From Aestuariimicrobium kwangyangense DSM 21549 (GTDB lineage: Bacteria > Actinomycetota > Actinomycetes > Propionibacteriales > Propionibacteriaceae), in assembly GCF_000421525.1 (NCBI RefSeq), contig NZ_ATXE01000001.1, forward strand, positions 434,001-498,000: a stretch of 64,000 nt of DNA. The letters are read 5' to 3'. The notes under the pieces were generated by a model, which was given only the letters and a program-made list of their open reading frames with translations, was not told the origin of the DNA and searched no databases. A program made the translations under genes and the position numbers. The number at the start of each line of letters is the position of its first letter. Positions within the stretch are counted from its first letter, which is position 1. Positions 32,418 to 43,633 of this stretch are shown one piece after another.

Positions 32418-32449
32418 TTTTCCACACTGTGGACAACCCCTGTGGACAA
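32418..32449. promoter_or_regulatory. Cluster of three DnaA-type boxes
   Basis: TTTTCCACA (32418-32426) is followed by two perfect TGTGGACAA boxes (32428-32436 and 32441-32449), the reverse complement of the actinobacterial DnaA consensus TTGTCCACA. The flank 32400-32420 is unusually A/T rich for this window. It sits between the NUDIX and GNAT genes with no replication genes next to it, so a DnaA titration or regulatory site is more likely than the origin. Confidence 0.65.
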
Positions 32450-32477
32450 CTCTCACCGAGGGGTGCGCCCCAGCTGG

Positions 32478-32762
32478 TCAGGCGGCCAGCAGGTCGGCGT
32501 AGTCGTCGTGCTTGTCGATGTAGGAGGCGATGAACGGGCAGGTCGGAATGACCGTCTGCTCGGCTTGCCGGATCTGGTCGAGGGCACCGCGGACGAGCTT
32601 GGCCCCGACGCCCTGGCCACCGAACTGGGGGAACACCTCGGTGTGGGTGAGGTCGAGTACGTCTCCCGCGGCCTCGTAGTCGATGAACCCTGCGAGTTCA
32701 CCGTCGAGATGCGCCTCGAAGCGGGAGGAGTCGGGCTGCTGGGTCACGGTCAGGTCTGCCAT
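32478..32762 (-). CDS. Small GNAT-like acetyltransferase (NATD1/YjdJ type)
   Basis: A 94-aa protein of the minimal GNAT type: HLDGELAGFIDYEAAGDVLDL, THTEVFPQFGGQGVGAKLV (acetyl-CoA loop QGGQGVG-like) and VIPTCPFIASYI near the end. This short family has an acetyl-CoA site but no well-defined substrate. ATG 32762 has CACACT 6 bases upstream. It lies divergent to the phosphotransferase gene. Confidence 0.88.
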   Translation of the reverse strand: MADLTVTQQPDSSRFEAHLDGELAGFIDYEAAGDVLDLTHTEVFPQFGGQGVGAKLVRGALDQIRQAEQTVIPTCPFIASYIDKHDDYADLLAA

Positions 32763-32812
32763 GCGTCCAGTGTGCCTCGGCCGGCGTGCTCAGGGGGAAC
32801 TGTCGTGACCAC

Positions 32813-32818
32813 TACGCT
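32813..32818 (+). promoter_or_regulatory. -10 box TACGCT, leaderless start of the phosphotransferase gene
   Basis: TACGCT is followed by a 6-base spacer and ATG 32825. Confidence 0.6.
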
Positions 32819-32824
32819 GGCGCG

Positions 32825-33700
32825 ATGGACGACGTGATCCTCGAGGGCTGGCCCGATCATGGCTGGTTGACCCAGCACTGGCCCCAGTTGGCGCACATCA
32901 CCCTGACCGAGGTCAACGGCGGCGGGCTGCGGATGCTCACCGAGCACGGCGCTGTGCACGTCAAGAAGCGGCCGCGCCAGAGCGTGGGCGCGGAGGTGTG
33001 GATCCTCGATGAGCTCACGGCCCGCGGAGTGCCCGTCACCCAGCTGTTGCCCAGTGTCACGGGTGCCAAGCACCAGATGCACGGCAATGACGCGATCCTG
33101 GTCTACAGCGAGATCGACGGGCATGCGTGGCACGACTACACCCTGCCGGGCACCGATGATCGGGTCCGGTTGGTCGGTGGGGCCGCCGCCAGTCTCCACG
33201 CCGCGATGGCCGACATCGACATCACCGAGGCGATCGCCCGTGGTCTGCACGTGCGCCGCCGACGTCGTGGCACCGAGGGCCTGCCGCTGCAGATCATCCA
33301 TCGTGACTTCCACGCGGGCAACGTCCTGTTCGTTGGCGAGCAGGTCAGCGGCTACATCGACTTCGACCACCTCGAACTCGGACCCCGCTGGGTCGACCCG
33401 CTGTACGGGTCACTGTCGGTGATGGCCCGATTGTTCGAGGCGGGACGCGAGGACGAGTGGTTGCCGCTGCTCGAGTCGATGGTGCGCGGCTATCACGCCG
33501 TCAGCCCCATCACCGACCTGGAAGTCGCACGCACGGTCGAGCTGATGATCGGCATCGAGGAGGACTTCCTCGCGTGGTTCCTGCCTGAACAGGACGAGGC
33601 CAACGCGCTGCTGACGGTGTTGATGATCGAACGTGTCCACCGGCTGCGCCGACCCATCCTCGACCTCGTCGGTGACATCGCGAGATCTGCACCTCGCTGA
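32825..33700 (+). CDS. Aminoglycoside phosphotransferase/choline-kinase-like protein
   Basis: A 291-aa protein kinase-like fold enzyme. The catalytic loop is IIHRDFHAGNVLF (Asp base and Asn), the metal-binding motif is GYIDFDHLELGP, and VHVKKRP holds the ATP-binding lysine. Family members phosphorylate small alcohols or amines such as homoserine, choline, fructosamine or aminoglycosides. Nothing nearby indicates the substrate, and drug resistance should not be assumed. Start chosen by the TACGCT box. Confidence 0.8.
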   Translation: MDDVILEGWPDHGWLTQHWPQLAHITLTEVNGGGLRMLTEHGAVHVKKRPRQSVGAEVWILDELTARGVPVTQLLPSVTGAKHQMHGNDAILVYSEIDGHAWHDYTLPGTDDRVRLVGGAAASLHAAMADIDITEAIARGLHVRRRRRGTEGLPLQIIHRDFHAGNVLFVGEQVSGYIDFDHLELGPRWVDPLYGSLSVMARLFEAGREDEWLPLLESMVRGYHAVSPITDLEVARTVELMIGIEEDFLAWFLPEQDEANALLTVLMIERVHRLRRPILDLVGDIARSAPR

Positions 33701-33768
33701 GATCTGGGTCTGGGGTCAGATCTGGGCCTGGGTGAGATCTGGGCCTGGGATCAGATCTCGGCCTGGGA
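33698..33768. repeat. Four ~18-bp tandem repeats between convergent genes
   Basis: Units of T(G/C)AGATCTGGGCCTGGG type start at 33698, 33716, 33733 and 33751, period 17-18 bp. The first begins in the phosphotransferase stop codon and the last runs into the siderophore-interacting protein C terminus. Each holds an AGATCT palindrome. Confidence 0.85.
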
Positions 33769-34545
33769 CTGCCTGACGAAGTCCTTCTTCACCGAGCGCC
33801 ACTGCTCGTCGTCCAGGCCACGTCGCCAGTACGGGGAGCACGACAGCAGTTCGCGGTCGACCCGTCCTTGTCGAAGGACCACCCGCCGGGCCAGCCTGGT
33901 CTCCATGGCCTCACCGTGCACGAACGCGCTGACCCTGCCCTGCTGGTGAGGTAGGGACGCGATCGCGTTCGCCAGCAGTCTGTCGGGGTCGTCCACCCCT
34001 GCACGGTGCACCCAGACGATGGTCAGGTCGCCGGGTGAGCTGAGGTCGAGTTCGCCGTCGGCCGAGTCGACCTCGGCCACCACCGTGACCGGACGACCGG
34101 CCGGCACCCGCTCGCAGGCGACGGAGATCGCGGGCAGGGCGGACTCGTCACCGACGAAGAGGTAGGCATCCGCCTCGGGGTGGGGCGTGTACTCGCCCCC
34201 GGGGCCCTTCAACTGCAGCAGGTCACCCGCAGCGGCGGTCCTGGCCCAGACCCCGGCGTGACCGACGTCTCCGTGGGCGACGAAGTCGAGGGTGAGCTGA
34301 CGGGAGTCCTCGTCCCAGTGCCTGACCGTGATCCGCCTCGGGAAGGGGCGCTGCTCCCGCGGCAGGTCCTTCACCTGATCGGTCTCGAAGGGCACCCCGT
34401 ACGGTGCTCCCTCCGGGATGAAGGAACAGTTGACGTAGGAGTCCGCGAACTCGCTGGGCACGAACTCGGACAATCCCTCACCGCCGAGCACGACCCGCCA
34501 CAGGTCACCGCCGAGTCGCTGGGTCGAGATCACGCTGCCGTACAT
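33751..34545 (-). CDS. Siderophore-interacting FAD-binding protein (SIP family)
   Basis: A 264-aa flavoreductase. The FAD-binding domain has PFPRRITVRHWD (the RxYTxR-type FAD motif), LDFVAHGDVGHAGVWA and LKGPGGEY; the NAD(P)H-binding half has YLFVGDESALPAISVACE; the C terminus has YWRRGLDDEQW. SIPs reduce ferric siderophores in the cytoplasm to release iron. No siderophore genes are next to it. Its stop lies inside the fourth copy of the tandem repeat. Confidence 0.92.
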   Translation of the reverse strand: MYGSVISTQRLGGDLWRVVLGGEGLSEFVPSEFADSYVNCSFIPEGAPYGVPFETDQVKDLPREQRPFPRRITVRHWDEDSRQLTLDFVAHGDVGHAGVWARTAAAGDLLQLKGPGGEYTPHPEADAYLFVGDESALPAISVACERVPAGRPVTVVAEVDSADGELDLSSPGDLTIVWVHRAGVDDPDRLLANAIASLPHQQGRVSAFVHGEAMETRLARRVVLRQGRVDRELLSCSPYWRRGLDDEQWRSVKKDFVRQSQAEI

Positions 34546-34590
34546 GGCGCTCCTGTCGTGGGTGCGGAGTGGCTGGGTCTGGTGGGCATG

Positions 34591-36063
34591 TCACGGAGTG
34601 GGACGGCGGTAGGCCCGGTCGTCATTGAACTCCTGGGCCGCCGAGGGGGGCGACTCGTCCACCGATCGGGCCCCCGCCGGGTCGCCCTGCAGCGGGCCGG
34701 GCCGGGCCGGCATCGGCTCGTCCAGGGGTACCGGCTGGTCGAGTGCCGGGGCATCGTCCACGGGCCGGCGCTCCGGGACCTCCAACGGCGGCTGGTGCGG
34801 GGCATGGTCGTCGGTTGCCGGATCGGTGGCCGTGAATGGGGCCCGGTGTCGACCCAGCCCGATGGCGGCAACACCGACCGCAGTGGTGACGGGCACGGCC
34901 AGCACCAGCCCGATCGAGGCGATCGTGGTGCGCAACACCTCGGCCGCGAACACCTCCGAGGTGAGGGCCTCACCGACGGGCCTCTGCAGCACCGACAACA
35001 GCAGCAGCACCGGGAGCGCCGCCCCCGCCGCCGCGAAGGCGATGGTGTAGACCGTCGATGCGATGTGGTCCCGACCGATGCGCATGGCGCTGGAGAACAG
35101 CCTGCGCCGGTCGGTGACGGTGTCGGCCAACTCCCAGACGGCAGACGCCTGGGTGATGGTCACGTCGTTGAGCGCCCCCATGGCCGCCACGATCACCGCG
35201 CAGATCACCACCGAGGTCAGCTTCAGGTCGGGGGAGGCCGCCGAGAGACTGAAGTCGTCCTCGCCGCCGATGCCCGTCAGGTGGGCCCAGCGCACGCCCA
35301 CCGCGCCCAGGACGGCCGTCAACAGCAGCCCGAACAGCGTGCCGACCAGGGCCGTCGTGGTGCGAAGGGTGAAGCCGTGGGCGAAGTAGAGCACCACGAA
35401 CATGATCGCCGCGCTGCCCACCACGCCCACCAGCACCGGGTCCTTGCCCTCGATCAGGGCGGGCAGCATGAACCGGGCAATCATGAAGAAGGCGAACCCG
35501 AGTCCGACGATCGCGAGCAGTCCTCGAAGCCTCGCCACGGCCACCACGGCAACGGCGAACGCCACCGCGAACACCGTCAGGGGGATCGTGCGCTCGAAGT
35601 CACGGAAGGAGTAGATGACCTCGGTGGGGCTCGTCCCCGCCAGCGGGATGCGATAGACCGAGACCTTGTCGCCGACGCTGACCCCCGAGCGCAGATGCGC
35701 ATTCGTGAGGGTGAACGACTGGCTGGTGCCACGGTCGGGGCCGTCGTCGATGCGGACGTCGATGGCGACACACTCCGAGTCGGCGCCGGGCACGGCACCC
35801 GCCTGACCGTTGCAGCCGACGCTCTGGGTGGCGGTGATCGTGCCCACCTGGGTTGTCGCCCCGGGGACGACCTGCTCGATGCCGGTCGTGTCGATGTGCT
35901 TGGTGACGTCGTCGGGCCACAGCGCGACCAGGCCGATCAGGGTCGCCACCGCCAGTGGGATCAGGGCACCGACCAGCCAGGCCAAGGCCGAGCGGCGGTG
36001 CTCCCGCTGCGTCGGCGTGAGGTCGACCTCGGTCGAGCCGTGGTGGTGGTGTGACACCCGCAC
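34591..36063 (-). CDS. YibE/F-family membrane protein
   Basis: A 490-aa protein. A His-rich start (SHHHHGSTEVDL) and one helix are followed by an extracytoplasmic ~100-residue domain, then about seven hydrophobic segments with the family stretch GALNDVTITQASAVWELAD. The C terminus is Pro-rich and cytoplasmic. YibE/F proteins have no established function; transport has been suggested. GTG 36063 is used; GTG 36057 has the better-spaced AAGGGGG and is equally likely. Divergent from alkA. Confidence 0.85.
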   Translation of the reverse strand: MRVSHHHHGSTEVDLTPTQREHRRSALAWLVGALIPLAVATLIGLVALWPDDVTKHIDTTGIEQVVPGATTQVGTITATQSVGCNGQAGAVPGADSECVAIDVRIDDGPDRGTSQSFTLTNAHLRSGVSVGDKVSVYRIPLAGTSPTEVIYSFRDFERTIPLTVFAVAFAVAVVAVARLRGLLAIVGLGFAFFMIARFMLPALIEGKDPVLVGVVGSAAIMFVVLYFAHGFTLRTTTALVGTLFGLLLTAVLGAVGVRWAHLTGIGGEDDFSLSAASPDLKLTSVVICAVIVAAMGALNDVTITQASAVWELADTVTDRRRLFSSAMRIGRDHIASTVYTIAFAAAGAALPVLLLLSVLQRPVGEALTSEVFAAEVLRTTIASIGLVLAVPVTTAVGVAAIGLGRHRAPFTATDPATDDHAPHQPPLEVPERRPVDDAPALDQPVPLDEPMPARPGPLQGDPAGARSVDESPPSAAQEFNDDRAYRRPTP

Positions 36064-36136
36064 CCCCTTCGTCGCGGTCGATGCGGCCCTCGGTCGTCCG
36101 CGTGGTCGAGGGCGGTGCCCGTCGATGGCGCCACAC

Positions 36137-36142
36137 TACAGT
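36137..36142 (+). promoter_or_regulatory. -10 box TACAGT, leaderless start of alkA-like gene
   Basis: TACAGT lies 6 bases before ATG 36149, which favours this ATG over the one at 36125. Confidence 0.6.
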
Positions 36143-36148
36143 GACCCC

Positions 36149-37129
36149 ATGCAGCGCAAGGGCCCCGTCGGGCGGGTGGTTCCGGGGCTCGCGCCCTGCC
36201 TCGACTCGAACCTCGCGCGACACCAGCGAGGCCACGGGGACCCCACGCATCGGCACCGTCACGGAACCTGGTGGCGTGCCTCGACCACTCCCGAGGGGCC
36301 GGCTCTCACGGAGTTCACCGCGCGGGGTGAGGACGTCGACGTGCGGGCCTGGGGCCCCGGCGCCGGCTGGGCGCTGGCCTCGGCGCCACGGCTGCTGGGC
36401 TCCGACGACCGCCTGGACGTGATCGCGGAGGACCATCCCCTGCGCACCCACCCGGTCGTCGGCCCCCTCGCGCGGGCACACCTGCAGCCCATCGGCCGCA
36501 GCGAGTTGGTCGCCGAGTCACTCGCGCCCACGGTGATCGAGCAGAAGGTCACCGGCGCCGAGGCCTTTGCTGCCCTGCGCACCCTGATCCGCCAGTACGG
36601 GACGGCGGTCACGTGGGTGGACCAGGGCCATCCCGCGGCGGGCATGGTGTGCCCACCGTCGGCCGAACAGTGGGTCGCCATCCCGAGTTGGGCGTTCGTA
36701 CTGGCCGGGGTCGACCCCCGACGCGCGCGCACCCTGGTCGCAGCGCTGGCTCGGGTGCCCGCGCTGCAACGGATCCTCGACCGTCAGGGGTACGACGACG
36801 CCGTGGCTGCCGGCGAGGCGCTGGCGGTCGCGCTGCAGTCACTGCCAGGGATAGGTCCGTGGACGGCCGCCAGGGTTCGGCAGGCCGCCGTCGGTGATCC
36901 CGATGCCTGGAGTGTGGACGACTACCACGTGCCCGGGGCCATCAGTCACGCGCTGACCGGTACCCGGTCGTCCCTCGAACCGGGCGACTCGAGGCACGCG
37001 ACAGTCCTTCTGGTGCCGTTTCGTGGCCACCGCTACCGAGTTGAACTGTTGCTGGCGAGGGCACCTCGTGCCGAGCGCCGGGGTCCACGGCGCAGCCTGC
37101 CGACCCATCTTCCGACGCGCTCCTGGTGA
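36149..37129 (+). CDS. DNA-3-methyladenine glycosylase, AlkA-like (HhH-GPD)
   Basis: A 326-aa glycosylase. The helix-hairpin-helix LQSLPGIGPWTAARVRQAAV is followed by DAWSVDDYHV, where the second Asp is the catalytic residue, as in AlkA. EQKVTGAEAF is the conserved segment at the start of the HhH-GPD fold. It removes alkylated bases in base-excision repair. The N-terminal ~90 residues are divergent and no Ada-type methyltransferase domain is attached. The C-terminal basic tail is unusual. Confidence 0.9.
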   Translation: MQRKGPVGRVVPGLAPCLDSNLARHQRGHGDPTHRHRHGTWWRASTTPEGPALTEFTARGEDVDVRAWGPGAGWALASAPRLLGSDDRLDVIAEDHPLRTHPVVGPLARAHLQPIGRSELVAESLAPTVIEQKVTGAEAFAALRTLIRQYGTAVTWVDQGHPAAGMVCPPSAEQWVAIPSWAFVLAGVDPRRARTLVAALARVPALQRILDRQGYDDAVAAGEALAVALQSLPGIGPWTAARVRQAAVGDPDAWSVDDYHVPGAISHALTGTRSSLEPGDSRHATVLLVPFRGHRYRVELLLARAPRAERRGPRRSLPTHLPTRSW

Positions 37130-37148
37130 TCCGGCGGCCGGGACGCAC

Positions 37149-37183
37149 CTGAGCCGGGACCCTGGTGAGGGGTCCCGGCTCAG
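37149..37183. terminator. Bidirectional terminator between alkA and hppA
   Basis: A perfect 14-bp stem (37149-37162 with 37170-37183) and a 7-base loop lie between convergent genes. Confidence 0.92.
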
Positions 37184-37211
37184 CTGGGGGAGGTGGCGCT
37201 GTCTGCGCGGG

Positions 37212-39722
<2,511 letters not shown>

Positions 39723-39780
39723 CGGTGACAGCTTTCCTGCGCTGGGCTGGTGGGGCGGCGTCGAAAGCGCCGTCAACTAG

Positions 39781-39799
39781 ATACTACGACGCGTAGTAT
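39781..39799. promoter_or_regulatory. Operator-like palindrome ATACTACG-ACG-CGTAGTAT upstream of hppA
   Basis: Perfect 8-bp arms around 3 bases, about 60 bases before the hppA start. On the minus strand TAGTAT at its edge could serve as the -10 box, so a bound protein would block transcription. TACTAC/GTAGTA half-sites resemble BlaI/MecI/CopY-family operators; the binder is not known. Confidence 0.65.
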
Positions 39800-39839
39800 T
39801 GGACGATTCGGGGGGTGCGCTAAGCAGTGGGGGAAGGCC

Positions 39840-41255
39840 TCAGGGCTCGTCGAGAGGGCGCTGGCTACCGGGCAGGATCACGGTGAACTCGGCACCACCC
39901 TCGGCCGAGTGCCCCGCGCGGACCGTGCCGCCGTGGGCCTCGACGGTGTGTGCGACGATCGACAGGCCCAGCCCGGTGCCCGGGGTGTTGCGCGCGCGGT
40001 CGGAGCGGAAGAAGCGGTCGAAGACATGGGGGAGGTCTTCCTCGGCGATGCCCGGGCCCTGGTCGGAGATGCGCAACCGGTCGCCCTCGAGGTGGACCCG
40101 GATGGTGCCCCCCGGCGGGGAGAACTTCACCGCGTTGTCGAGCAGGTTGGTGACGGCTCGCTCCAGGTTGTCCGACTCCCCGAGCAGGTAGAGGGGGTTG
40201 AGTTCCACGTCGAAGACGAGCCCCGGCCCCCGACGTCGAGCCCGGACGATGGCCGAACGCACCACCTCGGCGAAGTCGATGGGCTCGCGCGAGATCGCCA
40301 CCCGGTCGTCACGGCTCAACTGCACCAGGTCGCCGACCAGCGAGGTGAACTCGCCCAGCGACCCGGCCACGTCGTGCAGGATCTCGGCCCTGGCCCCCGG
40401 TGGCAGCATGCCGGTCTTGTCGTCGGCGATGAGGAGTTCGACGTTGGTGCGCATCGAGGTGAGCGGGGTGCGCAGCTCGTGCCCGGCGTCGGCGATCAAC
40501 CTCTTCTGGCGCTCGCGGGAACTGGCGAGCGAGTTGAGCATGGTGTTGAACGATTCCGTCAGATTGCCCAGGTCGTCCGACTGCGCGATCTGCACCGGAC
40601 GAAGGTCGTCGGTCTCGGTGATCCTGGCCACGGCGTTGGCCAACTGGCGCAGGGGCTTCACCGCCGATCGTCCCAGCGCCCAGCCCAGCAGGCCGAGCCC
40701 TACCACGCCGGCGGCGCCCACGAGCACCAGCACCACGGTCAACCGGCTCAGGGTCTCGTCGGTGGGGGCCAGGGGTTGCGCGACCACCAGGGCATAGGAC
40801 TGACCGTCGATCACCAGCGGTGTGGCGAGCACCCGCAACCGTTGCCCCCGCAGGAGTTGGGTATGCGCGGGGCTGGCGTGTTGGGTGCGGGCCACGGTCA
40901 GCTCGTCCGGACCCGGGGTGAGCACCGTCTCGGCTCCCGGCAGTCCGGTCACCTGGCCGTCGGCGCGCACCAGCACGAGGCTGGTCTGGGTGGGGGCAAG
41001 AGCCTCCGCAGAGAGTCCACCCATGTTCTCGAGGTCACCCTGGATGGGCGCGGAGAACTGACCACTCATGGCCACCAGTTCGTTGTCGAGCTGGTGGTAC
41101 AGCGACCAGCGGGTACTGGCCCAAGCTGCGCCTCCCACGAGCAGCACGGCCACCACCAGCCCGACCACCAGCATCGACACCATCCGCCGGCCCAGCGGGG
41201 CCGGCTCCGGGGACGACCACGAAGGGGTCAGTCGTCGGGTCAACCAGTCGATCAC
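39840..41255 (-). CDS. Sensor histidine kinase, MprB-like
   Basis: A 471-aa sensor. Two membrane helices flank an extracytoplasmic domain (~residues 45-165); a HAMP linker follows, then HisKA with the phosphorylated His in [15 protein letters not shown], and the ATPase domain with [15 protein letters not shown] (N box), [15 protein letters not shown]-type (here [15 protein letters not shown]) G1, and [18 protein letters not shown] (G2). The GTG start overlaps the response-regulator stop. MprAB in mycobacteria senses envelope stress; that role is inferred by resemblance. Confidence 0.93.
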   Translation of the reverse strand: MIDWLTRRLTPSWSSPEPAPLGRRMVSMLVVGLVVAVLLVGGAAWASTRWSLYHQLDNELVAMSGQFSAPIQGDLENMGGLSAEALAPTQTSLVLVRADGQVTGLPGAETVLTPGPDELTVARTQHASPAHTQLLRGQRLRVLATPLVIDGQSYALVVAQPLAPTDETLSRLTVVLVLVGAAGVVGLGLLGWALGRSAVKPLRQLANAVARITETDDLRPVQIAQSDDLGNLTESFNTMLNSLASSRERQKRLIADAGHELRTPLTSMRTNVELLIADDKTGMLPPGARAEILHDVAGSLGEFTSLVGDLVQLSRDDRVAISREPIDFAEVVRSAIVRARRRGPGLVFDVELNPLYLLGESDNLERAVTNLLDNAVKFSPPGGTIRVHLEGDRLRISDQGPGIAEEDLPHVFDRFFRSDRARNTPGTGLGLSIVAHTVEAHGGTVRAGHSAEGGAEFTVILPGSQRPLDEP

Positions 41256-41938
41256 GGGGGGGTTTCGCGCAGCACGTAGCCGATCCCACGCACGGTGTGG
41301 ATCAGGCGCGACTCACCCTCACCCTCGGTCTTGCGGCGCAGGTAGCCGATGTAGACCTCCAGCGAGTTGGCCGTGGTGGGGAAGTCGAACCCCCACACCT
41401 CGTTCAACAGCCAGCCGCGCTCGAGCACGCGCCGCGGGTGCTCCATGAACACGTGGAGCAGGGCGAACTCGGTGCGGGTGAGGCTGATCCGGCGACCGTT
41501 GCGGGTCACCTCGCGGGTCTGGGGGTCGAGGTGCAGGTCCTCGAAGCTGAGCGTCTCGGAGTTCTGCTCCGGTTCGGGACGACTGCGCCGGGTGAGCGCG
41601 CGCAGCCGGGCGAGCAGTTCATCGAGGGCGAAGGGCTTGACCATGTAGTCGTCGGCGCCCGCGTCGAGCCCGTCCACCCGGTCGCCGACGGCGTCACGGG
41701 CGGTGAGGATCAGGATCGGCACGTCGTTGCCGCCGCCGCGCAGCATGCGGGTGGTCTCGAGTCCGTCGAGTCGAGGCATCATGACGTCCATCACGACCGC
41801 GTCGGGACGCACGGCCGACAGCTTGGCCATCGCCTCCAGACCGTCCTGGGCGGTGGCGACCTCGTAGCCGGAGTACTGCAGCGATCGCGCCAGCGAGTCG
41901 CGCACGGCTTGGTCGTCGTCCACCACCAGAATCTGCAT
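41252..41938 (-). CDS. Response regulator, OmpR family, MprA-like
   Basis: A 228-aa regulator. Receiver: [13 protein letters not shown] (acidic pocket), [14 protein letters not shown] with the phosphorylated Asp, ILTARDAV (Thr), and [14 protein letters not shown] (Lys). C-terminal winged helix: [20 protein letters not shown] and [15 protein letters not shown] 41938 begins the receiver; AAGG lies upstream. It is coupled to the kinase by GTGA and probably activates its targets on envelope stress, maybe including the hppA gene directly downstream. Confidence 0.94.
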   Translation of the reverse strand: MQILVVDDDQAVRDSLARSLQYSGYEVATAQDGLEAMAKLSAVRPDAVVMDVMMPRLDGLETTRMLRGGGNDVPILILTARDAVGDRVDGLDAGADDYMVKPFALDELLARLRALTRRSRPEPEQNSETLSFEDLHLDPQTREVTRNGRRISLTRTEFALLHVFMEHPRRVLERGWLLNEVWGFDFPTTANSLEVYIGYLRRKTEGEGESRLIHTVRGIGYVLRETPP

Positions 41939-41988
41939 GAGGCTACCTTGCCATGTCGAGGATCGATCGTGGCACCGGACCCGGGGCG

Positions 41989-42873
41989 TCAGCCCTCGTC
42001 GCTCGTTCGCACTGGTTCCTCGGTGTGGACGAGAACGCCGTGGCTCTCCTTCGAGAACCAGCGCAGGCGACCTCGTCCGAGTCGGGTGGTGCGTCCCGAC
42101 GCCGGCTCGACCACCAAGGCGGTGCCCTCGTCGATGGCAACCGCGTGGCCCGCGAGGTTTCGCTCGATCGCCGAGATGACGATGCCCTCGTTCGACCACT
42201 CATCGGTGTGCACCTGCACGAGCGCGCTCACCAGGGCGAGGCCGTCGACCACGGTCAACTCGCGCAGGTCCTCGGCCGCGAACTCCTGCTGAACCCGGAT
42301 GCCGTCGGCGAACTGTCCGCCCACCAGCGCGTGCCGAGCGGCGATCGAGGCCCCCGCGGAGAAGCCGAGATAGGGCAGGTCGCGACGCACAGCCCGGGCG
42401 ATCTGGTCGCGGTGCGGGAGCAGGCAGTGCAGATATCCCGGCGTCCAGCCGCCCCCCACCACCAGACCGGCGGCCTGCGAGAGATCGGGCAGGGTCGGGG
42501 CTGGGGGTTCGGTGACCGGTTCAGGGGTGGACGACGGTTCGGTGGCGTCCTGGGCGGGGGTGGCTTGGTCGGGGGTGGCGTCGTCGGGGCTGGGTGTGGA
42601 CGACCCGAACGTCGGGTCTGCCAGGAAGGCCTCGGTCGGGCGAAGGGTCACCAGTTCGATCGGCGCCTCTGGCCAGCGGGCCAGGATCGGGTCGGTGTAG
42701 CCAGCGGTCCACTCGGGCGACAGCCCACCGTCCTCGGGGAGTTCCAGCAGGCAGACCACGATCGGACGAGTCCCATCGCCGCCCGAGCGTCGCTTGGCCT
42801 CGGCGACGAAGGAGTCCCACACCCCGTCGAGCCCCTCGACCTGTGCACCACTGCCCACCAGATGGATCGTCAT
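41989..42873 (-). CDS. Peptidase S51 (cyanophycinase/dipeptidase E-like) protein
   Basis: A 294-aa protein. [19 protein letters not shown] holds the nucleophile Ser in the GxSAGA elbow of S51 peptidases, preceded by [16 protein letters not shown] Pro/Thr/Asp-rich segment of ~45 residues ([15 protein letters not shown]) is inserted before the domain centre and looks like a disordered linker. S51 enzymes include cyanophycinase and Asp dipeptidase; no cyanophycin synthetase is seen here. ATG 42873 lies 7 bases after TAGCAT, fitting a leaderless start. Confidence 0.75.
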   Translation of the reverse strand: MTIHLVGSGAQVEGLDGVWDSFVAEAKRRSGGDGTRPIVVCLLELPEDGGLSPEWTAGYTDPILARWPEAPIELVTLRPTEAFLADPTFGSSTPSPDDATPDQATPAQDATEPSSTPEPVTEPPAPTLPDLSQAAGLVVGGGWTPGYLHCLLPHRDQIARAVRRDLPYLGFSAGASIAARHALVGGQFADGIRVQQEFAAEDLRELTVVDGLALVSALVQVHTDEWSNEGIVISAIERNLAGHAVAIDEGTALVVEPASGRTTRLGRGRLRWFSKESHGVLVHTEEPVRTSDEG

Positions 42874-42880
42874 GGTCCCG

Positions 42881-42886
42881 ATGCTA
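42881..42886 (-). promoter_or_regulatory. -10 box TAGCAT, leaderless start of the S51 gene
   Basis: TAGCAT on the minus strand lies 7 bases before ATG 42873. Confidence 0.6.
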
Positions 42887-43227
42887 GTGGGCCCGGTCGG
42901 GGCCGGGCTGGTCACTCTTCCGGGTTGGGGGACGGTGGAGGTCGGCGGGACCAGGACCGACACCTCCGGCCCGGTCGAGGTGAGGGGGGGTGCGGGCGGC
43001 GTTGTGGTCCATTCTGTGACCCGATCCTCGGGCGACGGCGGCGCCGGAGGAGCGCAGTTGGTGCGGCACCTCAGGTTGTGATGCAGCAGGTTGCATCAGG
43101 ATGGCCCGCACAGCCGCATTCGGGGCCGCGGTCGTGGTCGTGGCGCAACCTGCTGTCCCAGTCCACGCTGTTCGTCCCCTTCCCCGGGTCCCTCTCGCCG
43201 GAGCCTGCGCGTCTGACGCGCCCGTCA

Positions 43228-43289
43228 CTCTGCGCACTTGCCTGCTCTGCGCGCCTGCCTGCTCTGCGCACTTGCCTACTCTGGGCGCC
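43228..43289 (+). repeat. 17-bp tandem repeat, 3.6 copies
   Basis: CTCTGCGCACTTGCCTG and close variants begin at 43228, 43245, 43262 and 43279 (last one partial). Confidence 0.85.
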
Positions 43290-43400
43290 CGCCACTACTT
43301 CGGTTCCGCCCCCTTGGTGGTGCCCTCCGTCCCGGTTCGCCGCCAGGTGCCCTCATCCCGCCCAGTTTGCCCCCGTTGGGACCGCTTGCCCTGCCCTGGA

Positions 43401-43458
43401 ACGAGGGCAACTGCGCCGGACGAGGGCAGCTGGCTCGGAACGCGGGCATCTGGTTCGG
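43401..43458 (+). repeat. 19-20-bp tandem repeat, three diverged copies
   Basis: Units of the form ACGAGGGCARCTGGCTCGG start at 43401, 43420 and 43439. The pattern of conserved AC-G-GGGCA-CTG suggests old duplication. Confidence 0.7.
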
Positions 43459-43618
43459 GGCGCCCGGCACCCGCCGCGGACCCGAGCGAGGGACCCCCGC
43501 CACATGCGCCAGGCACGCACACAGTCCGCCGACGCTGGAAGTCGTCCTCGTTCCACCTAGTCGGTGGCAGCTCGTCCCACGATGCGGTCGCTCACTATTC
43601 GTCTTCCGTATGACATCA

Positions 43619-43633
43619 ATAACATGTGCTTAT
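43619..43633. promoter_or_regulatory. Putative CysB-like LysR operator at the sulfite reductase start
   Basis: ATAACATGTGCTTAT (ATAA...TTAT dyad) spans the sulfite-reductase start codon. It matches 13 of 15 bases with the site at 51687-51701 (minus strand) in the promoter of the LysR gene that ends the same sulfur cluster. Known LysR operators are T-N11-A dyads of this kind. Confidence 0.6.

Larger units (their letters stand above)
42874..43631. other. 758-bp gene-poor region with repeats
   Basis: Long frames exist on both strands, but none resembles a known protein or has a good start, so I call no gene. Visible structure: inverted repeat TGATGCA/TGCATCA (43079-43098), an 11-bp inverted pair CAGCAGGTTGC/GCAACCTGCTG (43084-43094, 43145-43155), 17-bp tandem repeats (43228-43289), and 19-20-bp tandem repeats (43401-43458). 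The right end holds the sulfite-reductase promoter. A degenerate gene or a structured RNA is possible. Confidence 0.6.

Noticed and set aside
32400-32460. Chromosomal origin (oriC)
   Set aside because: Three DnaA boxes only, and no dnaA, dnaN, gyrB or parAB near; kept as a small DnaA-box cluster.
32825-33700. Aminoglycoside resistance gene
   Set aside because: The kinase fold is shared by many metabolic kinases and nothing specific to drug resistance is visible.
43228-43458. CRISPR array in the gene-poor region
   Set aside because: Units are head to tail without spacers and diverge from copy to copy.
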